Assembly: GCA_018223185.1 (NCBI GenBank)
Contig: JAAEYW010000006.1
Coordinates: 62,001 to 126,000, forward strand
Reading direction: 5' to 3'
DNA length: 64,000 bases
DNA from: Oceanospirillales bacterium
Lineage (GTDB): Bacteria > Pseudomonadota > Gammaproteobacteria > Pseudomonadales > Balneatricaceae
Numbering within the stretch: the first letter of the stretch is position 1; each line of letters begins with the position of its first letter. Below are positions 53,464 to 63,392 of this stretch, piece after piece. The notes below the pieces were generated by a model. That model was not told the origin of the DNA. It did not search any database and saw nothing but the letters and a program-made list of their open reading frames with translations. Position numbers and translations under genes: made by a program.

Positions 53464-54885
53464 ATGCGCAAAGTCATCCTGACTCTGTTGCTTGTCTTTG
53501 TTATCAGTGGATGCAGCCTGAATCCGCAGCCTGTACTGTCTGAAAAAGGCGATACAGACAGCTGCATTGCGGCACTGACCGGGTTGCAACAACTGAGTCT
53601 GAGCTACGCAGGCATTCAGCAGGGCGAACGGGTCAGTGGTGCCCCCTGGCTGCGCAGCAACAGACTGATAGACTATTTTCGCCAGCAAGAGCTTACCGCT
53701 GAGCAGCTAAACGACCTGCTCAGCAATATGTCTCAGCTCGCGGCAACCGGCCTCAAGCATGAAAGCAGACTCTTGCCTGCCTTGCGGCTGAACCAATGGA
53801 AGCACAGCTTTGACATTACAGATCCCGACAGTTTTATCGATCACTGCAGCCAGAAACTGGTGCAGCGACAGATACAGACACCCGATCAAACCCGTCAATG
53901 GATGCACGGCTTACCAAAAGACGACGACTATCAGCCGCTGGCCAGAATTGCCGGCCTCTATCCTGTGACCGCGTTACTGTTCAAAGAGGGTGTCATACGC
54001 GAACATAACTGGCTATATCAGCAACCGGAAAACCTGAAAAGCCGTGACTGGATAACCTATGAGCCTCTAACGACACCGGCCGTCGCACCCGATATCAACT
54101 CTGTCACACGCAACAGTCTGGGCATCCCCTCTCTCACTCCGGCCTTGCAGCAGGCCCTGCTTGAATATCACGCCCCCCTGTGGCAATTACCCGATAATGC
54201 ACCGGTTAACCGCCCGGGCACGCCCTACTGGGATAACGATGCGCTGAGGGTAAAACAGCACCCGGTCAGCTTTACCTATATCAGTCATGGCATCTACCGA
54301 AACCTGATTACCCTGCAACTGAACTATCTTATCTGGTTTCCTGAACGCCCCCCGGCAAACAGTCTTGACCTGTTAGCAGGACAGCACGATGCCGTTCTGT
54401 TTCGGGTACATCTGACACAAACCGGCGATATTCTTGCCTATGACAGCATTCATCTGTGCGGCTGCTGGTACAGCCTTATTTTGCCGAAAGAGCAAAGCTA
54501 TACAGCTAAAAGCGGGGTATACCGTGAACCCACCTTTATATTGCGTACCGACAGAGGCCGGCAACGTCTCTCTCTGACCGCTGACTCTCATCTGCTCATA
54601 GCAAGCCAGAAGAATGATCAGCCCTCCCCTGGCAGTCGACAGTATCAGCTTGAGCCGTTCACAAACCTGTTACAGTTGAAAACAGCAGACTCCCGACGCT
54701 CAGTCTTCAACCGGCAGGGCTTCGTACCGGGCTCTGAACGCCCGGAGCGCTGGCTATTCTGGCCTATGGGAATCCGCAACCCCGGGGCTTTACGGCGTCC
54801 CGGAGACCATGCTATCCGTTTTGTCGGCTATCTCCACTTTGATGATCCGCTTATTCTGGAAAAGCTGGGCGTAGGAGGCGAATAA
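53464..54885 (+). CDS. Orphan lipoprotein, function unknown
   Basis: 473-aa predicted lipoprotein. The signal peptide MRKVILTLLLVFVISGC ends in a lipobox with Cys17. A GTG-initiated longer frame (53410) would hide this signal, and GGAGGGAG lies just before the ATG at 53464. The body has no transmembrane helix and no motif I recognise. It is rich in aromatic residues and Pro. It stands between the DUF3087 gene and proS. Confidence 0.75.
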   Translation: MRKVILTLLLVFVISGCSLNPQPVLSEKGDTDSCIAALTGLQQLSLSYAGIQQGERVSGAPWLRSNRLIDYFRQQELTAEQLNDLLSNMSQLAATGLKHESRLLPALRLNQWKHSFDITDPDSFIDHCSQKLVQRQIQTPDQTRQWMHGLPKDDDYQPLARIAGLYPVTALLFKEGVIREHNWLYQQPENLKSRDWITYEPLTTPAVAPDINSVTRNSLGIPSLTPALQQALLEYHAPLWQLPDNAPVNRPGTPYWDNDALRVKQHPVSFTYISHGIYRNLITLQLNYLIWFPERPPANSLDLLAGQHDAVLFRVHLTQTGDILAYDSIHLCGCWYSLILPKEQSYTAKSGVYREPTFILRTDRGRQRLSLTADSHLLIASQKNDQPSPGSRQYQLEPFTNLLQLKTADSRRSVFNRQGFVPGSERPERWLFWPMGIRNPGALRRPGDHAIRFVGYLHFDDPLILEKLGVGGE

Positions 54886-54991
54886 ACCGGTTTTCTGCTT
54901 TTTTCCTGCGCCGCGACTCTTGTCCCCGGCCGGAGGGGGACATACAATGTTCGGCTAAAATTATCTATCCGATTTCAGGTTTATAAAATCT

Positions 54992-56713
54992 ATGCGAGCC
55001 AGCCAATTTCTGATTGCCACACTGAAAGAAACCCCGTCTGATGCAGAAGTTATCAGCCACCAGCTAATGCTGCGGTCAGGAATGGTCCGTAAACTGGCCG
55101 CTGGCCTCTACAACTGGCTGCCAAGCGGCCTGCGCACGCTACGTAAAGTAGAACGGATTGTGCGTGAAGAGATGGACAAGTCCGGTGCTCAGGAAGTTCT
55201 GATGCCGGCGATTCAACCGGCTGAGTTATGGCAGGAATCTGGTCGCTGGGAAAAATATGGCCCTGAACTGCTGCGTCTGCATGACCGCCATAACCGTGAA
55301 TTCTGTGTCGGTCCGACCCACGAAGAGGTGATCACGGATCTGGTTCGCAACGAGATTCACAGCTATAAGCAGCTGCCTGCAAACTTCTATCAGATTCAGA
55401 CCAAATTCCGTGATGAAGTCCGGCCACGTTTTGGCATCATGCGTTCACGTGAATTTATTATGAAGGACGCATACTCCTTCCATTGCAACCTGGAGTCGCT
55501 GCAACAGACCTATGATCTGATGCACCAGACCTACTGCAACATCTTTGACCGCATTGGTCTGGATTACCGTCCGGTACTGGCTGATAACGGATCAATTGGT
55601 GGCAACTCTTCCCATGAGTTCCATGTTCTGGCGGATTCCGGTGAAGATGATATTGCGTTTTCCGACAGCAGTGACTTCGCAGCAAATATTGAAAAAGCTG
55701 AAGCGCTGGCACCAGCGGGCGAACGTGCAGCCCCCACCGAAGCGATGACCCTGGTTGACACACCCAATGCCAAGACCATCGCCCAACTGGTGGAACAGCA
55801 TGACCTGCCGATTGAAAAAACCATTAAGACCCTGTTTGTCAAAGCATCTGATGAGTGCGATGCAGAGTTTGTTGCGTTACTGGTGCGTGGTGACCACGAC
55901 CTCAACGAGATCAAAGCAGAGAAGCTGCCTCAGGTTGCCCAGCCTCTGGAAATGGCTGATGAAGAGGCTATCAAAGCGCTTATCGGCGCAGGCCCTGGCT
56001 CTCTGGGACCGGTAAATCTGCCAATTCCCTGTATTATTGACCGTACCGTTGCACTGATGTCTGACTTTGGTGCAGGCGCAAATATTGAAGGTAAACACTA
56101 TTTTGGCATCAACTGGGATCGTGATGTTGCCCTGCCGGAAGTCGCGGACCTGCGCAACGTCGTTGAAGGTGATCCGAGCCCATGCGGTAAGGGTAAAATC
56201 GTTATCCGTCGCGGTATCGAAGTAGGACATATTTTCCAGCTGGGTCAGCAGTATGCCAAGGCGCTGAATGCGACTGTTCTCGATGAGAACGGTAAAGCGG
56301 TGACGATGGACATGGGCTGCTACGGTATTGGTGTTACCCGTGTGGTTGCAGCCGCTATCGAGCAGAACTACGATGACCGGGGTATTATCTGGCCGGAATC
56401 GATCGCACCTTTCACAATTGCGCTGGTCGCCCTGAAGTATGAAAAGTCTGATGCAGTTCGTGAACAGGCTGACAAGCTTTACGAAGAACTGACTCAGGCC
56501 GGTTACGAAGTGATTCTGGATGACCGTGCTAAGGTAAGCCCGGGTGTTAAGATGGCGGATATGGAGCTGATGGGAATTCCGCACCGTATCGTAATCTCCG
56601 ACCGGGGCCTCGAAGCGGGCACTCTCGAATACAAAGGTCGCCGGGATGCAGATAAGCAGGAGATCCCTCTGTCTGAACTCAGCTCATTCATCGAGCGCAC
56701 GGTAACTAAGTAA
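54992..56713 (+). CDS. proS: Prolyl-tRNA synthetase
   Basis: 573-aa bacterial-type class II aminoacyl-tRNA synthetase charging tRNA-Pro. Catalytic motifs 1-3 are visible: [44 protein letters not shown] and [13 protein letters not shown]. The INS editing domain (about residues 225-385, YbaK-like) that clears mischarged alanine lies between motifs 2 and 3. A C-terminal anticodon-binding domain follows ([19 protein letters not shown]). Length is the usual 570-575 aa. It has its own terminator. Confidence 0.97.
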   Translation: MRASQFLIATLKETPSDAEVISHQLMLRSGMVRKLAAGLYNWLPSGLRTLRKVERIVREEMDKSGAQEVLMPAIQPAELWQESGRWEKYGPELLRLHDRHNREFCVGPTHEEVITDLVRNEIHSYKQLPANFYQIQTKFRDEVRPRFGIMRSREFIMKDAYSFHCNLESLQQTYDLMHQTYCNIFDRIGLDYRPVLADNGSIGGNSSHEFHVLADSGEDDIAFSDSSDFAANIEKAEALAPAGERAAPTEAMTLVDTPNAKTIAQLVEQHDLPIEKTIKTLFVKASDECDAEFVALLVRGDHDLNEIKAEKLPQVAQPLEMADEEAIKALIGAGPGSLGPVNLPIPCIIDRTVALMSDFGAGANIEGKHYFGINWDRDVALPEVADLRNVVEGDPSPCGKGKIVIRRGIEVGHIFQLGQQYAKALNATVLDENGKAVTMDMGCYGIGVTRVVAAAIEQNYDDRGIIWPESIAPFTIALVALKYEKSDAVREQADKLYEELTQAGYEVILDDRAKVSPGVKMADMELMGIPHRIVISDRGLEAGTLEYKGRRDADKQEIPLSELSSFIERTVTK

Positions 56714-56718
56714 AACAG

Positions 56719-56747
56719 AAAGCAGGCCTCTGGCCTGCTTTTTTTTC
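56719..56747 (+). terminator. Terminator of proS
   Basis: Stem AGCAGGCC/GGCCTGCT (56721-56728 and 56732-56739) with a 3-nt loop, followed by eight T, shortly past the proS stop. Confidence 0.9.
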
Positions 56748-56806
56748 CCGCTAAATCACACTTAGCATCTCAACTCAGTCAATCAAATCTGTTCTGGTAT
56801 CGGCTT

Positions 56807-57535
56807 ATGGATAAAGTCCGGCTTCTGACACCCCCGAATGATACCGCTCGCGATGCTGAACGCTGGTACGAATTTGCCGTCTATCTGAGCCGTTGTAGCG
56901 AACTCTCCGTCACCCCGCTAACCACATCCACAGCAAAAGAGTTTCAACAACAGCTAGCCGGTGCTGAACTGGTTTATAGCCCTCCCGAACTGATCCCGGG
57001 ACTGATAAGGGAGTTTCGTTTCAGCCCACTAATGCAGCCTGCAGAAGTGTATGAAGAGGTGGTTTTTATATCAAGCCCGGCAGCCTCAGTTCATCGCTTA
57101 AACGGGATTCAAAATAACGCACTGGGCGGAATCAGAGGAACCTTTGCCAACCGGCTGGGACTCTCAATGCTGGCACAAAAGCAGATTCGGCCAGCGTTTA
57201 TGGAATACGCCGAGAGCGGGCTGCAACTGCTCAAAGCGGTGCAACAAGGCAGCCTCCCCTATGCCCTTTTGAGCAAAAACTTTATCGACCAGCTTTCACC
57301 GCTGAGCCTGGCATCAGTTAATATTCTGGCCCGCAGCAATCTTCGCAAGGCATTTCCTCTGCTGTTAGCCGCACCACAGCTTAAACCTCAGATAAACAGC
57401 TTACGGGAAGCCCTTGAAACAATGATCGATGACCCGAAAGCCACTCCTATACTTGAGAAGCTGAAAAACCAGGGCTGGAAAAAAACCTCGCAGCAAAGCA
57501 TTATAAACATGGTTAAAATACTGCGCGGAAAGTAG
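56807..57535 (+). CDS. PhnD-like substrate-binding-fold protein without signal peptide
   Basis: 242-aa protein resembling phosphate/phosphonate periplasmic binding proteins (PhnD-type). Recognisable parts are YEFAVYLSRCSELSVTPL, the AELVYSPPELIPGL strand-loop, and the GGIRGTFANRLGLSMLAQ hinge block. It lacks a signal peptide and no transporter gene is nearby. It is therefore probably a cytoplasmic or regulatory derivative of the fold. Ligand unknown. Confidence 0.65.
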   Translation: MDKVRLLTPPNDTARDAERWYEFAVYLSRCSELSVTPLTTSTAKEFQQQLAGAELVYSPPELIPGLIREFRFSPLMQPAEVYEEVVFISSPAASVHRLNGIQNNALGGIRGTFANRLGLSMLAQKQIRPAFMEYAESGLQLLKAVQQGSLPYALLSKNFIDQLSPLSLASVNILARSNLRKAFPLLLAAPQLKPQINSLREALETMIDDPKATPILEKLKNQGWKKTSQQSIINMVKILRGK

Positions 57536-57571
57536 TATCCAACTCACTGACAGTAAAGGAGCCAGACTCAT

Positions 57572-57874
57572 ATGTATATCGCAATGAACCGTTTCAGAAT
57601 TAAACCGGGCCATGAGCAGGATTTTATCGATATCTGGCAAAACCGTGACAGCCACCTTGAATCAGTGCCGGGGTTCATCTCGTTCAATCTGCTACAGGGC
57701 GAAAGCAAAGAAGACTACACGCTGATGTCGTCCCATGCAGTTTGGCAGGATAAAGCAGCATTTGACGGCTGGCTTAAATCCGATGCATTTAAAAAAGCCC
57801 ATGCTAATGCGGGTAGCCGCAGAGATATCTATCTCGGTCCGCCACAATTTGAAGGCTTTGAAACTGTTCTGTAA
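57572..57874 (+). CDS. Antibiotic-biosynthesis-monooxygenase-domain protein (ABM/IsdG-like)
   Basis: 100-aa dimeric alpha/beta-barrel protein of the ABM superfamily (MYIAMNRFRIKPGHEQDFIDIW, VPGFISFNLLQGE). The segment TLMSSHAVWQDKAAFDGWLKSDAFKKAHAN resembles haem-degrading IsdG/HmoB-like monooxygenases, as well as generic ABM proteins. Haem degradation cannot be asserted from sequence alone. AGGAG precedes the ATG. Confidence 0.8.
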   Translation: MYIAMNRFRIKPGHEQDFIDIWQNRDSHLESVPGFISFNLLQGESKEDYTLMSSHAVWQDKAAFDGWLKSDAFKKAHANAGSRRDIYLGPPQFEGFETVL

Positions 57875-57913
57875 GCAGGCTTCGGCTGAATCAGGCAGTG
57901 ATAGGGCTGAATC

Positions 57914-58495
57914 ATGTTTACGATGGATAGGAATCTGTCTGTGCGACTGACTATAACAGTTTTACTTATGCTGCTGTCATTGCCGCTATTGGCGGCAACA
58001 CAGGAGATCGACCCTCAGCTACGGGAGGCTCTGAAGCAGGCATTTGCTGAAAGCAGCAGTTTTGAAGACCGCTTCGCCGCCGAAGTCTGGCTTACTGACA
58101 TGTCTGGCCGCACCCGGCGTTACGTGAGTAATGACCTCGAACGAATAGAGATTCTCAGAACAGTTCATGCCGAAGCCCGGCGGGTTGAGTTACCGGCCTC
58201 GCTACTATTGGGAGTTATACATACGGAAAGCCGTTTCAATCGGTTCGCCGTGTCGGTCGTAGGCGCTCAGGGGCTGATGCAGGTGATGCCTTTCTGGAAA
58301 AAAGAGATCGGCCGGACCGATGATAACCTGACCAACATCAAAACAAATTTGCGCTACGGCGCGACCATTCTGAAATACTATCTGGGCCGCTCCAAAGGCA
58401 ATCTGACCGAAGCCTTGGCCCGCTATAATGGCAGTTACGGTAAAGTATGGTATCCGGAAAAAGTGTACCGCAATCAGCGTCGCTATGAAGACTGA
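57914..58495 (+). CDS. Lytic transglycosylase (SLT domain), secreted
   Basis: 193-aa periplasmic peptidoglycan-cleaving enzyme. It has a signal peptide of about 28 residues (MLLSLPLLAATQ). The SLT domain carries the catalytic Glu in GVIHTESRFNRFAVS and the motifs GAQGLMQVMPFW and ALARYNGSYGKVWYP. No LysM or other wall-binding domain is attached, and no lipobox is visible. The nearest relatives are MltC/Slt-type catalytic domains. Confidence 0.88.
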   Translation: MFTMDRNLSVRLTITVLLMLLSLPLLAATQEIDPQLREALKQAFAESSSFEDRFAAEVWLTDMSGRTRRYVSNDLERIEILRTVHAEARRVELPASLLLGVIHTESRFNRFAVSVVGAQGLMQVMPFWKKEIGRTDDNLTNIKTNLRYGATILKYYLGRSKGNLTEALARYNGSYGKVWYPEKVYRNQRRYED

Positions 58496-58502
58496 ATGCA
58501 AA

Positions 58503-58526
58503 AAAACCGGCACATAGCCGGTTTTC
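58503..58526. terminator. Bidirectional terminator between the transglycosylase and acylphosphatase genes
   Basis: Stem AAAACCGGC/GCCGGTTTT (58503-58511 and 58517-58525) with a 5-nt loop, between convergent genes. Confidence 0.8.
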
Positions 58527-58545
58527 TAAAGCGGATTAACCCGGT

Positions 58546-58815
58546 TCAGAGAATAACAAAAACATCATATTCTTCAGTCACCTCGACCCGCACTCCCTTG
58601 ACTTCAGCAACAGTGGCCAGCTCTGGCCCCATACTCAGCCAGGATTCCAGCTGCATTAACCCGTGTTCGTTACCACAGGCCATCACCTCTACCCGGCCAT
58701 CCTCCAGATTACGAACCCAGCCCGTCAAACCATGCGCCTGAGCAACCTCCAGCGTGGACTGGCGAAACCATACCCCTTGTACACGTCCGCTCACCAAGGT
58801 ATGTAAACACTGCAT
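58546..58815 (-). CDS. acyP: Acylphosphatase
   Basis: 89-aa enzyme hydrolysing acyl phosphates. The family signature is GRVQGVWFRQSTLEVAQAHGLTGWVRN, with the catalytic Arg in VQGVWFR and Asn in WVRNLEDGRVEV. The position is convergent with the transglycosylase gene. ATG at 58815 is the only sensible start. Confidence 0.93.
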   Translation of the reverse strand: MQCLHTLVSGRVQGVWFRQSTLEVAQAHGLTGWVRNLEDGRVEVMACGNEHGLMQLESWLSMGPELATVAEVKGVRVEVTEEYDVFVIL

Positions 58816-58952
58816 ATTTGCGATTCCCGATCTATTAAGTTAAATAGTGTTGAGTTAAATAGTGCTCAGCTTAATGCGTATGCTTAAATCAGGCTCTGAT
58901 AAATTCAGCGAGCCCGGCAGCCGCGTCCCGCCGGTGCACAGAATAAACCTGA

Positions 58953-60181
58953 TTATTCGCTAAACAGCTCCTCGAGCGTCAGATTCAGCTGCTGCTGCCG
59001 CACCTCATTCAGAGAGTGTAACCGTTTATTAAGCTCGCTTTGCCAACCGCTGACAGAGTCCGGGGCTGTCCCCTCTGGTAACGGCCAGGGAAGCAGCTGA
59101 TTAAGCTGACCCAGCGTAAAACTGCCCATATCCCGGGCCAGCAGATAGTCTCCACGATCTGTGCGGCTAATCACCGAAGCATCCAGCAAAATACCGTTAT
59201 AACTGTCCCACTCACTCTGTTCAAGCCCCTCGACCTGCTGCAATAACTGTCGGTCAGACAGCGACTCGCCCTTTTGTTGCGCCTGCCAGAGCCGTTGCAA
59301 CACTGAGACCATGGTATGCAGATGGGAGTAATGCCTGCCACGCCGCTGATCACGATAAACCGTCAGCGCCCGGCTCAACTCTGCGCCCAGCAAGATAATA
59401 GTCCAGGAAATAAAGATCCAGGCCAGAAACAGCGGCACTGCGGCACTGCGGCAAATGCACCGTAGATCAGCTCATAGGAGGGAAACTGGGTGACAAAAAA
59501 CGCAAACGCCCGCTTTGCGGTTTCAAACAGTATGGCGACGACCAGACCACCAATCACCGCATTACGCAGTGGCACCTTGCAATTCGGTACGGCAGCATAG
59601 AGCAGTGTAAATGCAGCAGCAGACATCACCAGCGGCAATACCGATAATAACCGGGCACGACCGACCAGCTCTGTAGCGCTGGTAAACAGTGACAGGGATG
59701 CAATATAGGAGCTCACCAGAAGCCCTACACCAATCAGAATCGGCCCGAGACTCAGCACCGCCCAGTAAAGCAGAAAACTCGACATCCCCTTACGCGGCTC
59801 ACTGACCCGCCAGATACGATTAAACGCCGCCTCAATATTTTTCATCATCATGATGGATGTAATAAACAGAAAAATCAGGCCGACTGCGGTTAGCTTACTC
59901 GCCTGGGTGGCGAAATCACTCAGATATTCCTGTACTACCGCACCGGTGGCCGGTACAAAATTTTCGAAAATCCACCCTTGCAGCTGCTCTCCGCCACCCT
60001 GAAAAGAGGGAATGGCTGCCAGCATTGCATAGGACACGGTCATTAGCGGCACCACCGCGAACAGCGTGGTGTAAGTCAGTGCAGAGGCATTAAGCACCCC
60101 CTGATTACGGACAAACTGGCGTACAAGGTAGCGAATAAACTGCCAGGTTCCCCGCAGAGTTAACAGATGATTACTCATCAC
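58953..60181 (-). pseudogene. YihY/BrkB-family membrane protein gene, frameshifted by an 8-bp tandem duplication
   Basis: Two frames together encode a YihY-like inner-membrane protein. The upstream part (from ATG at 60181) has the six-helix BrkB/YihY domain up to [12 protein letters not shown]. The reading frame then shifts at a perfect tandem duplication of GGCACTGC (59434-59441 and 59442-59449). The continuation [23 protein letters not shown] plus the cytoplasmic tail lies in another frame ending at 58953. Removing one 8-bp copy leaves 1221 nt, exactly 407 codons, and restores [11 protein letters not shown]. The broken product would be 268 aa. It may be true loss, slippage-based switching, or a sequencing error. 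Confidence 0.85.
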
Positions 60182-60302
60182 AACGATCCTGTGTCGATGA
60201 ATTAAAACGATATAATACCCTGCTGCTCTTTTGGCTGGTAGCTAAGCTGTATACAATATCGCTCTTACATATCTATCTGCCGTTACGAACAGGATAAGTT
60301 CC

Positions 60303-60650
60303 ATGACTGTTGAAATCTATCACAATCCACGCTGCTCTAAATCCCGCGCAACACTGGCGTTGCTGGAAGAGAATAATATCACCCCTGAGGTACGCCTCTA
60401 TCTGGAAAACCCGCCTACGACTGAACAGCTCGCAGAGGTGATCACACAACTGGGGGTTACGCCACGCGAACTGCTTCGCAAAGGCGAGGATGAGTACAAA
60501 GAGAATAATCTGAAGGACCCGGACCTGAGTGATCAGCAGATTATCGACCTGATGGTACAGTTTCCCCGCCTGATTGAACGTCCGATCGTTATCAGCAACG
60601 GTAAGGCGCGCATCGGTCGTCCACCGGAATCTGTGCTGGAGATTATCTGA
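60303..60650 (+). CDS. arsC: ArsC-family arsenate reductase-like protein (YfgD type)
   Basis: 115-aa thioredoxin-fold protein of the glutaredoxin-dependent arsenate reductase family. Active Cys12 is in YHNPRCSKSRATLALLEE, and the triad-type Arg lies in LIERPIVISNGKARIGRPPE. The housekeeping YfgD subgroup is common next to WrbA-like and DUF2069 genes, as here, and there is no ars regulator or pump. Actual arsenate resistance is therefore uncertain. The WrbA-like gene begins immediately after the stop. Confidence 0.9.
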   Translation: MTVEIYHNPRCSKSRATLALLEENNITPEVRLYLENPPTTEQLAEVITQLGVTPRELLRKGEDEYKENNLKDPDLSDQQIIDLMVQFPRLIERPIVISNGKARIGRPPESVLEII

Positions 60651-61247
<597 letters not shown>

Positions 61248-61264
61248 AACGTCAGGATCAAACA

Positions 61265-61672
61265 ATGTACGAAACACTCGCAAAAAAGGTAGCCATCAGC
61301 CGCGCCGCCACTCTCTTCAGCTATTTCGGACTGATTCTGCTGTTGACGGCATGGCACCTGATACTGTCTCCGCCTGATAAGGCGAGTCCGTATAGCATCT
61401 GGGCATTCCAGACTGTGCCTCTGCTGCTGTTTTATCCGGCCATCCTGAAAAAGCATCTGCGGGGGCATATCTGGTTATGTTTTTTTATCACCGTTTATTT
61501 TATGCATTCGGTCACTATCGCTATGTCGGCCCATAGTAGCGCGGTACTCGCGCTGGCAGAAACCCTGCTGGTAACGACACTGTTTATTGCTGCCATGATG
61601 TTTGCCCGCTGGCAAAGTCAGCTTAATAAACTCCGCGACAGCACACCTCAGAACAACACTGCTGCAAGCTAA
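61265..61672 (+). CDS. DUF2069 membrane protein
   Basis: 135-aa integral membrane protein with about four transmembrane helices and the DUF2069 pattern (LTAWHLILSPP, IWAFQTVPLLLFYPAILK, ICFFITVYFMHSV-like). Function unknown. It lies 17 bp after the WrbA-like gene, in the usual neighbourhood. Confidence 0.85.
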   Translation: MYETLAKKVAISRAATLFSYFGLILLLTAWHLILSPPDKASPYSIWAFQTVPLLLFYPAILKKHLRGHIWLCFFITVYFMHSVTIAMSAHSSAVLALAETLLVTTLFIAAMMFARWQSQLNKLRDSTPQNNTAAS

Positions 61673-61685
61673 AACAGGAACACTT

Positions 61686-63392
61686 GTGGATCTACACTCA
61701 ATCAGGCAACATTTTCCGGCGCTTCAACAGCAGGTTAATGATCACCCTCTGATCTATCTGGATAACGCAGCAACCAGCCAGAAACCGGAAGTGGTCATCA
61801 AGACTGTAGAGCAGTTTTATCGCTATCAGAACGCCAACGTCCACCGTGGAGCACACCTGCTGAGCGAACGGGCAACCAGCGCTTTTGAAGCCTCCCGCAC
61901 AACGGTGCAGCAGTTCATCAATGCCGCCTCTGAGCAGGAGATCATCTGGACCCGCGGCACCACTGAGGGGATCAACCTGATCGCTCAGAGCTATGCCCGA
62001 CCGCAGCTGCAACCTGGCGATGAAATTCTGCTGACTGAACTTGAACACCACGCCAATATCGTCCCATGGCAAATTGTCGCTGAACAGACCGACGCGGTGA
62101 TCCGGGTGGTACCGATCAACGCTAACGGCGACCTTAATCTGCAACGGTTCAGTGAACTGCTTAATGACAAAACCCGCATCGTCAGCCTCACCCACATCTC
62201 AAATGCACTGGGGACTATCAATCCGGTTGCCGGGCTGGTGCGGCAGGCGAAAGCGGCTGGCGCGGTGGTGGTGATCGACGGAGCCCAGGCCGTTCCTCAC
62301 CTTGAAATTGATGTCCAGCGACTGGGATGCGACTTCTATCTGTTCTCCGGGCATAAACTGTTTGCCCCCACCGGTATCGGCGTACTCTACGGCCGTAAGG
62401 CGCTGCTGGAAACAATGCCGCCCTGGCAGGGAGGTGGCGAGATGATAAAACGGGTATCGTTCAGCGGTACAACCTATAACGATCTGCCATTTAAGTTTGA
62501 GGCGGGCACGCCCAATATCAGTGGCGCGCTGGGGCTGGCGGAAGCGATCCGCTTTCTTACCGCACTGGACCGTAAAACACTCGCACAACATGAGCGAGCG
62601 CTGATGAGCAGAGCCATTGAACTCTGTTCAGCGATCCCCGGCTTTAACCGGATCGGCAGCCCTACCGCCTGCGCGTCCATTCTGTCTTTCCAGATCAGTA
62701 GCCATCATCAGCAGGATATAGGCCTGCTGCTGGATCAGCAAGGGATCGCCTTGCGGACCGGTCATCATTGTGCAATGCCATTAATGGAGCGACTGGGCCT
62801 GCCCGGCACCGTCAGAGCCTCCTTCTGTTTCTACAATACTCTCGAAGAAGTTGAACGCTTCGCCCAGGCCCTGGAGCAGATTAGCCAGAATCGTAGCTTT
62901 GCAGTAGCCGAAACCGTGTCAGAACAAGCGATTTTCAATGATTCGCCATTTGGCCGCGAGATCCGCGACAGCAACATCATTTCACAGCTGACCTCACTAA
63001 AAAGCTGGAATGACCGTTATCGGGAGATCATGCAACTGGGCAAACAACTTCCCGCTTTCACCTCGTCGATGAAGAGTGAACAATACCGCATCAGCGGCTG
63101 TGAAAGCGATGCCTGGCTACAGGTCAGCCGTGATGATAAAGGGGCTTTATGGTTTGCCGCAGATTCCGATGCCCGAATCATTCGCGGACTGATAGCCCTG
63201 GTACTGGCTGCCCTGAATGGTCGCCAGCCTGAAGAGATTCTGGCATTTGATATAGAGGATTATTTTGCAGAGCTAAACTTGATCCGCCATCTTAGCCCAT
63301 CCAGGGGTAATGGCCTTAAAGCCATTATAAAAGCGGTGAAAAAGTGCGCCCGGGAGGCTTCAGGCCAGAGTTCTGATGCTGAGCGGGACTAA
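61686..63392 (+). CDS. Natural fusion of cysteine desulfurase (SufS/CsdA) and sulfur acceptor (SufE/CsdE)
   Basis: 568-aa fusion. Residues about 1-405 form a class II cysteine desulfurase with IYLDNAATSQKP at the N terminus, PLP-binding Lys in FSGHKLFAPTGIGVLYG and catalytic Cys in RTGHHCAMPLMERLG. Residues about 430-565 form a SufE/CsdE domain with its acceptor Cys in YRISGCESDAWLQ. The fusion would pass persulfide sulfur within one chain, for Fe-S or thio-cofactor synthesis. GTG at 61686 has AGGA upstream. An alternative TTG at 61602 would overlap the DUF2069 gene. No other suf or isc gene is nearby. Confidence 0.9.
   Translation: MDLHSIRQHFPALQQQVNDHPLIYLDNAATSQKPEVVIKTVEQFYRYQNANVHRGAHLLSERATSAFEASRTTVQQFINAASEQEIIWTRGTTEGINLIAQSYARPQLQPGDEILLTELEHHANIVPWQIVAEQTDAVIRVVPINANGDLNLQRFSELLNDKTRIVSLTHISNALGTINPVAGLVRQAKAAGAVVVIDGAQAVPHLEIDVQRLGCDFYLFSGHKLFAPTGIGVLYGRKALLETMPPWQGGGEMIKRVSFSGTTYNDLPFKFEAGTPNISGALGLAEAIRFLTALDRKTLAQHERALMSRAIELCSAIPGFNRIGSPTACASILSFQISSHHQQDIGLLLDQQGIALRTGHHCAMPLMERLGLPGTVRASFCFYNTLEEVERFAQALEQISQNRSFAVAETVSEQAIFNDSPFGREIRDSNIISQLTSLKSWNDRYREIMQLGKQLPAFTSSMKSEQYRISGCESDAWLQVSRDDKGALWFAADSDARIIRGLIALVLAALNGRQPEEILAFDIEDYFAELNLIRHLSPSRGNGLKAIIKAVKKCAREASGQSSDAERD

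Noticed and set aside
60303-60650. Arsenic-resistance operon
   Set aside because: The ArsC-family gene has no arsR, arsB or acr3 nearby and sits in the housekeeping YfgD/WrbA/DUF2069 context.
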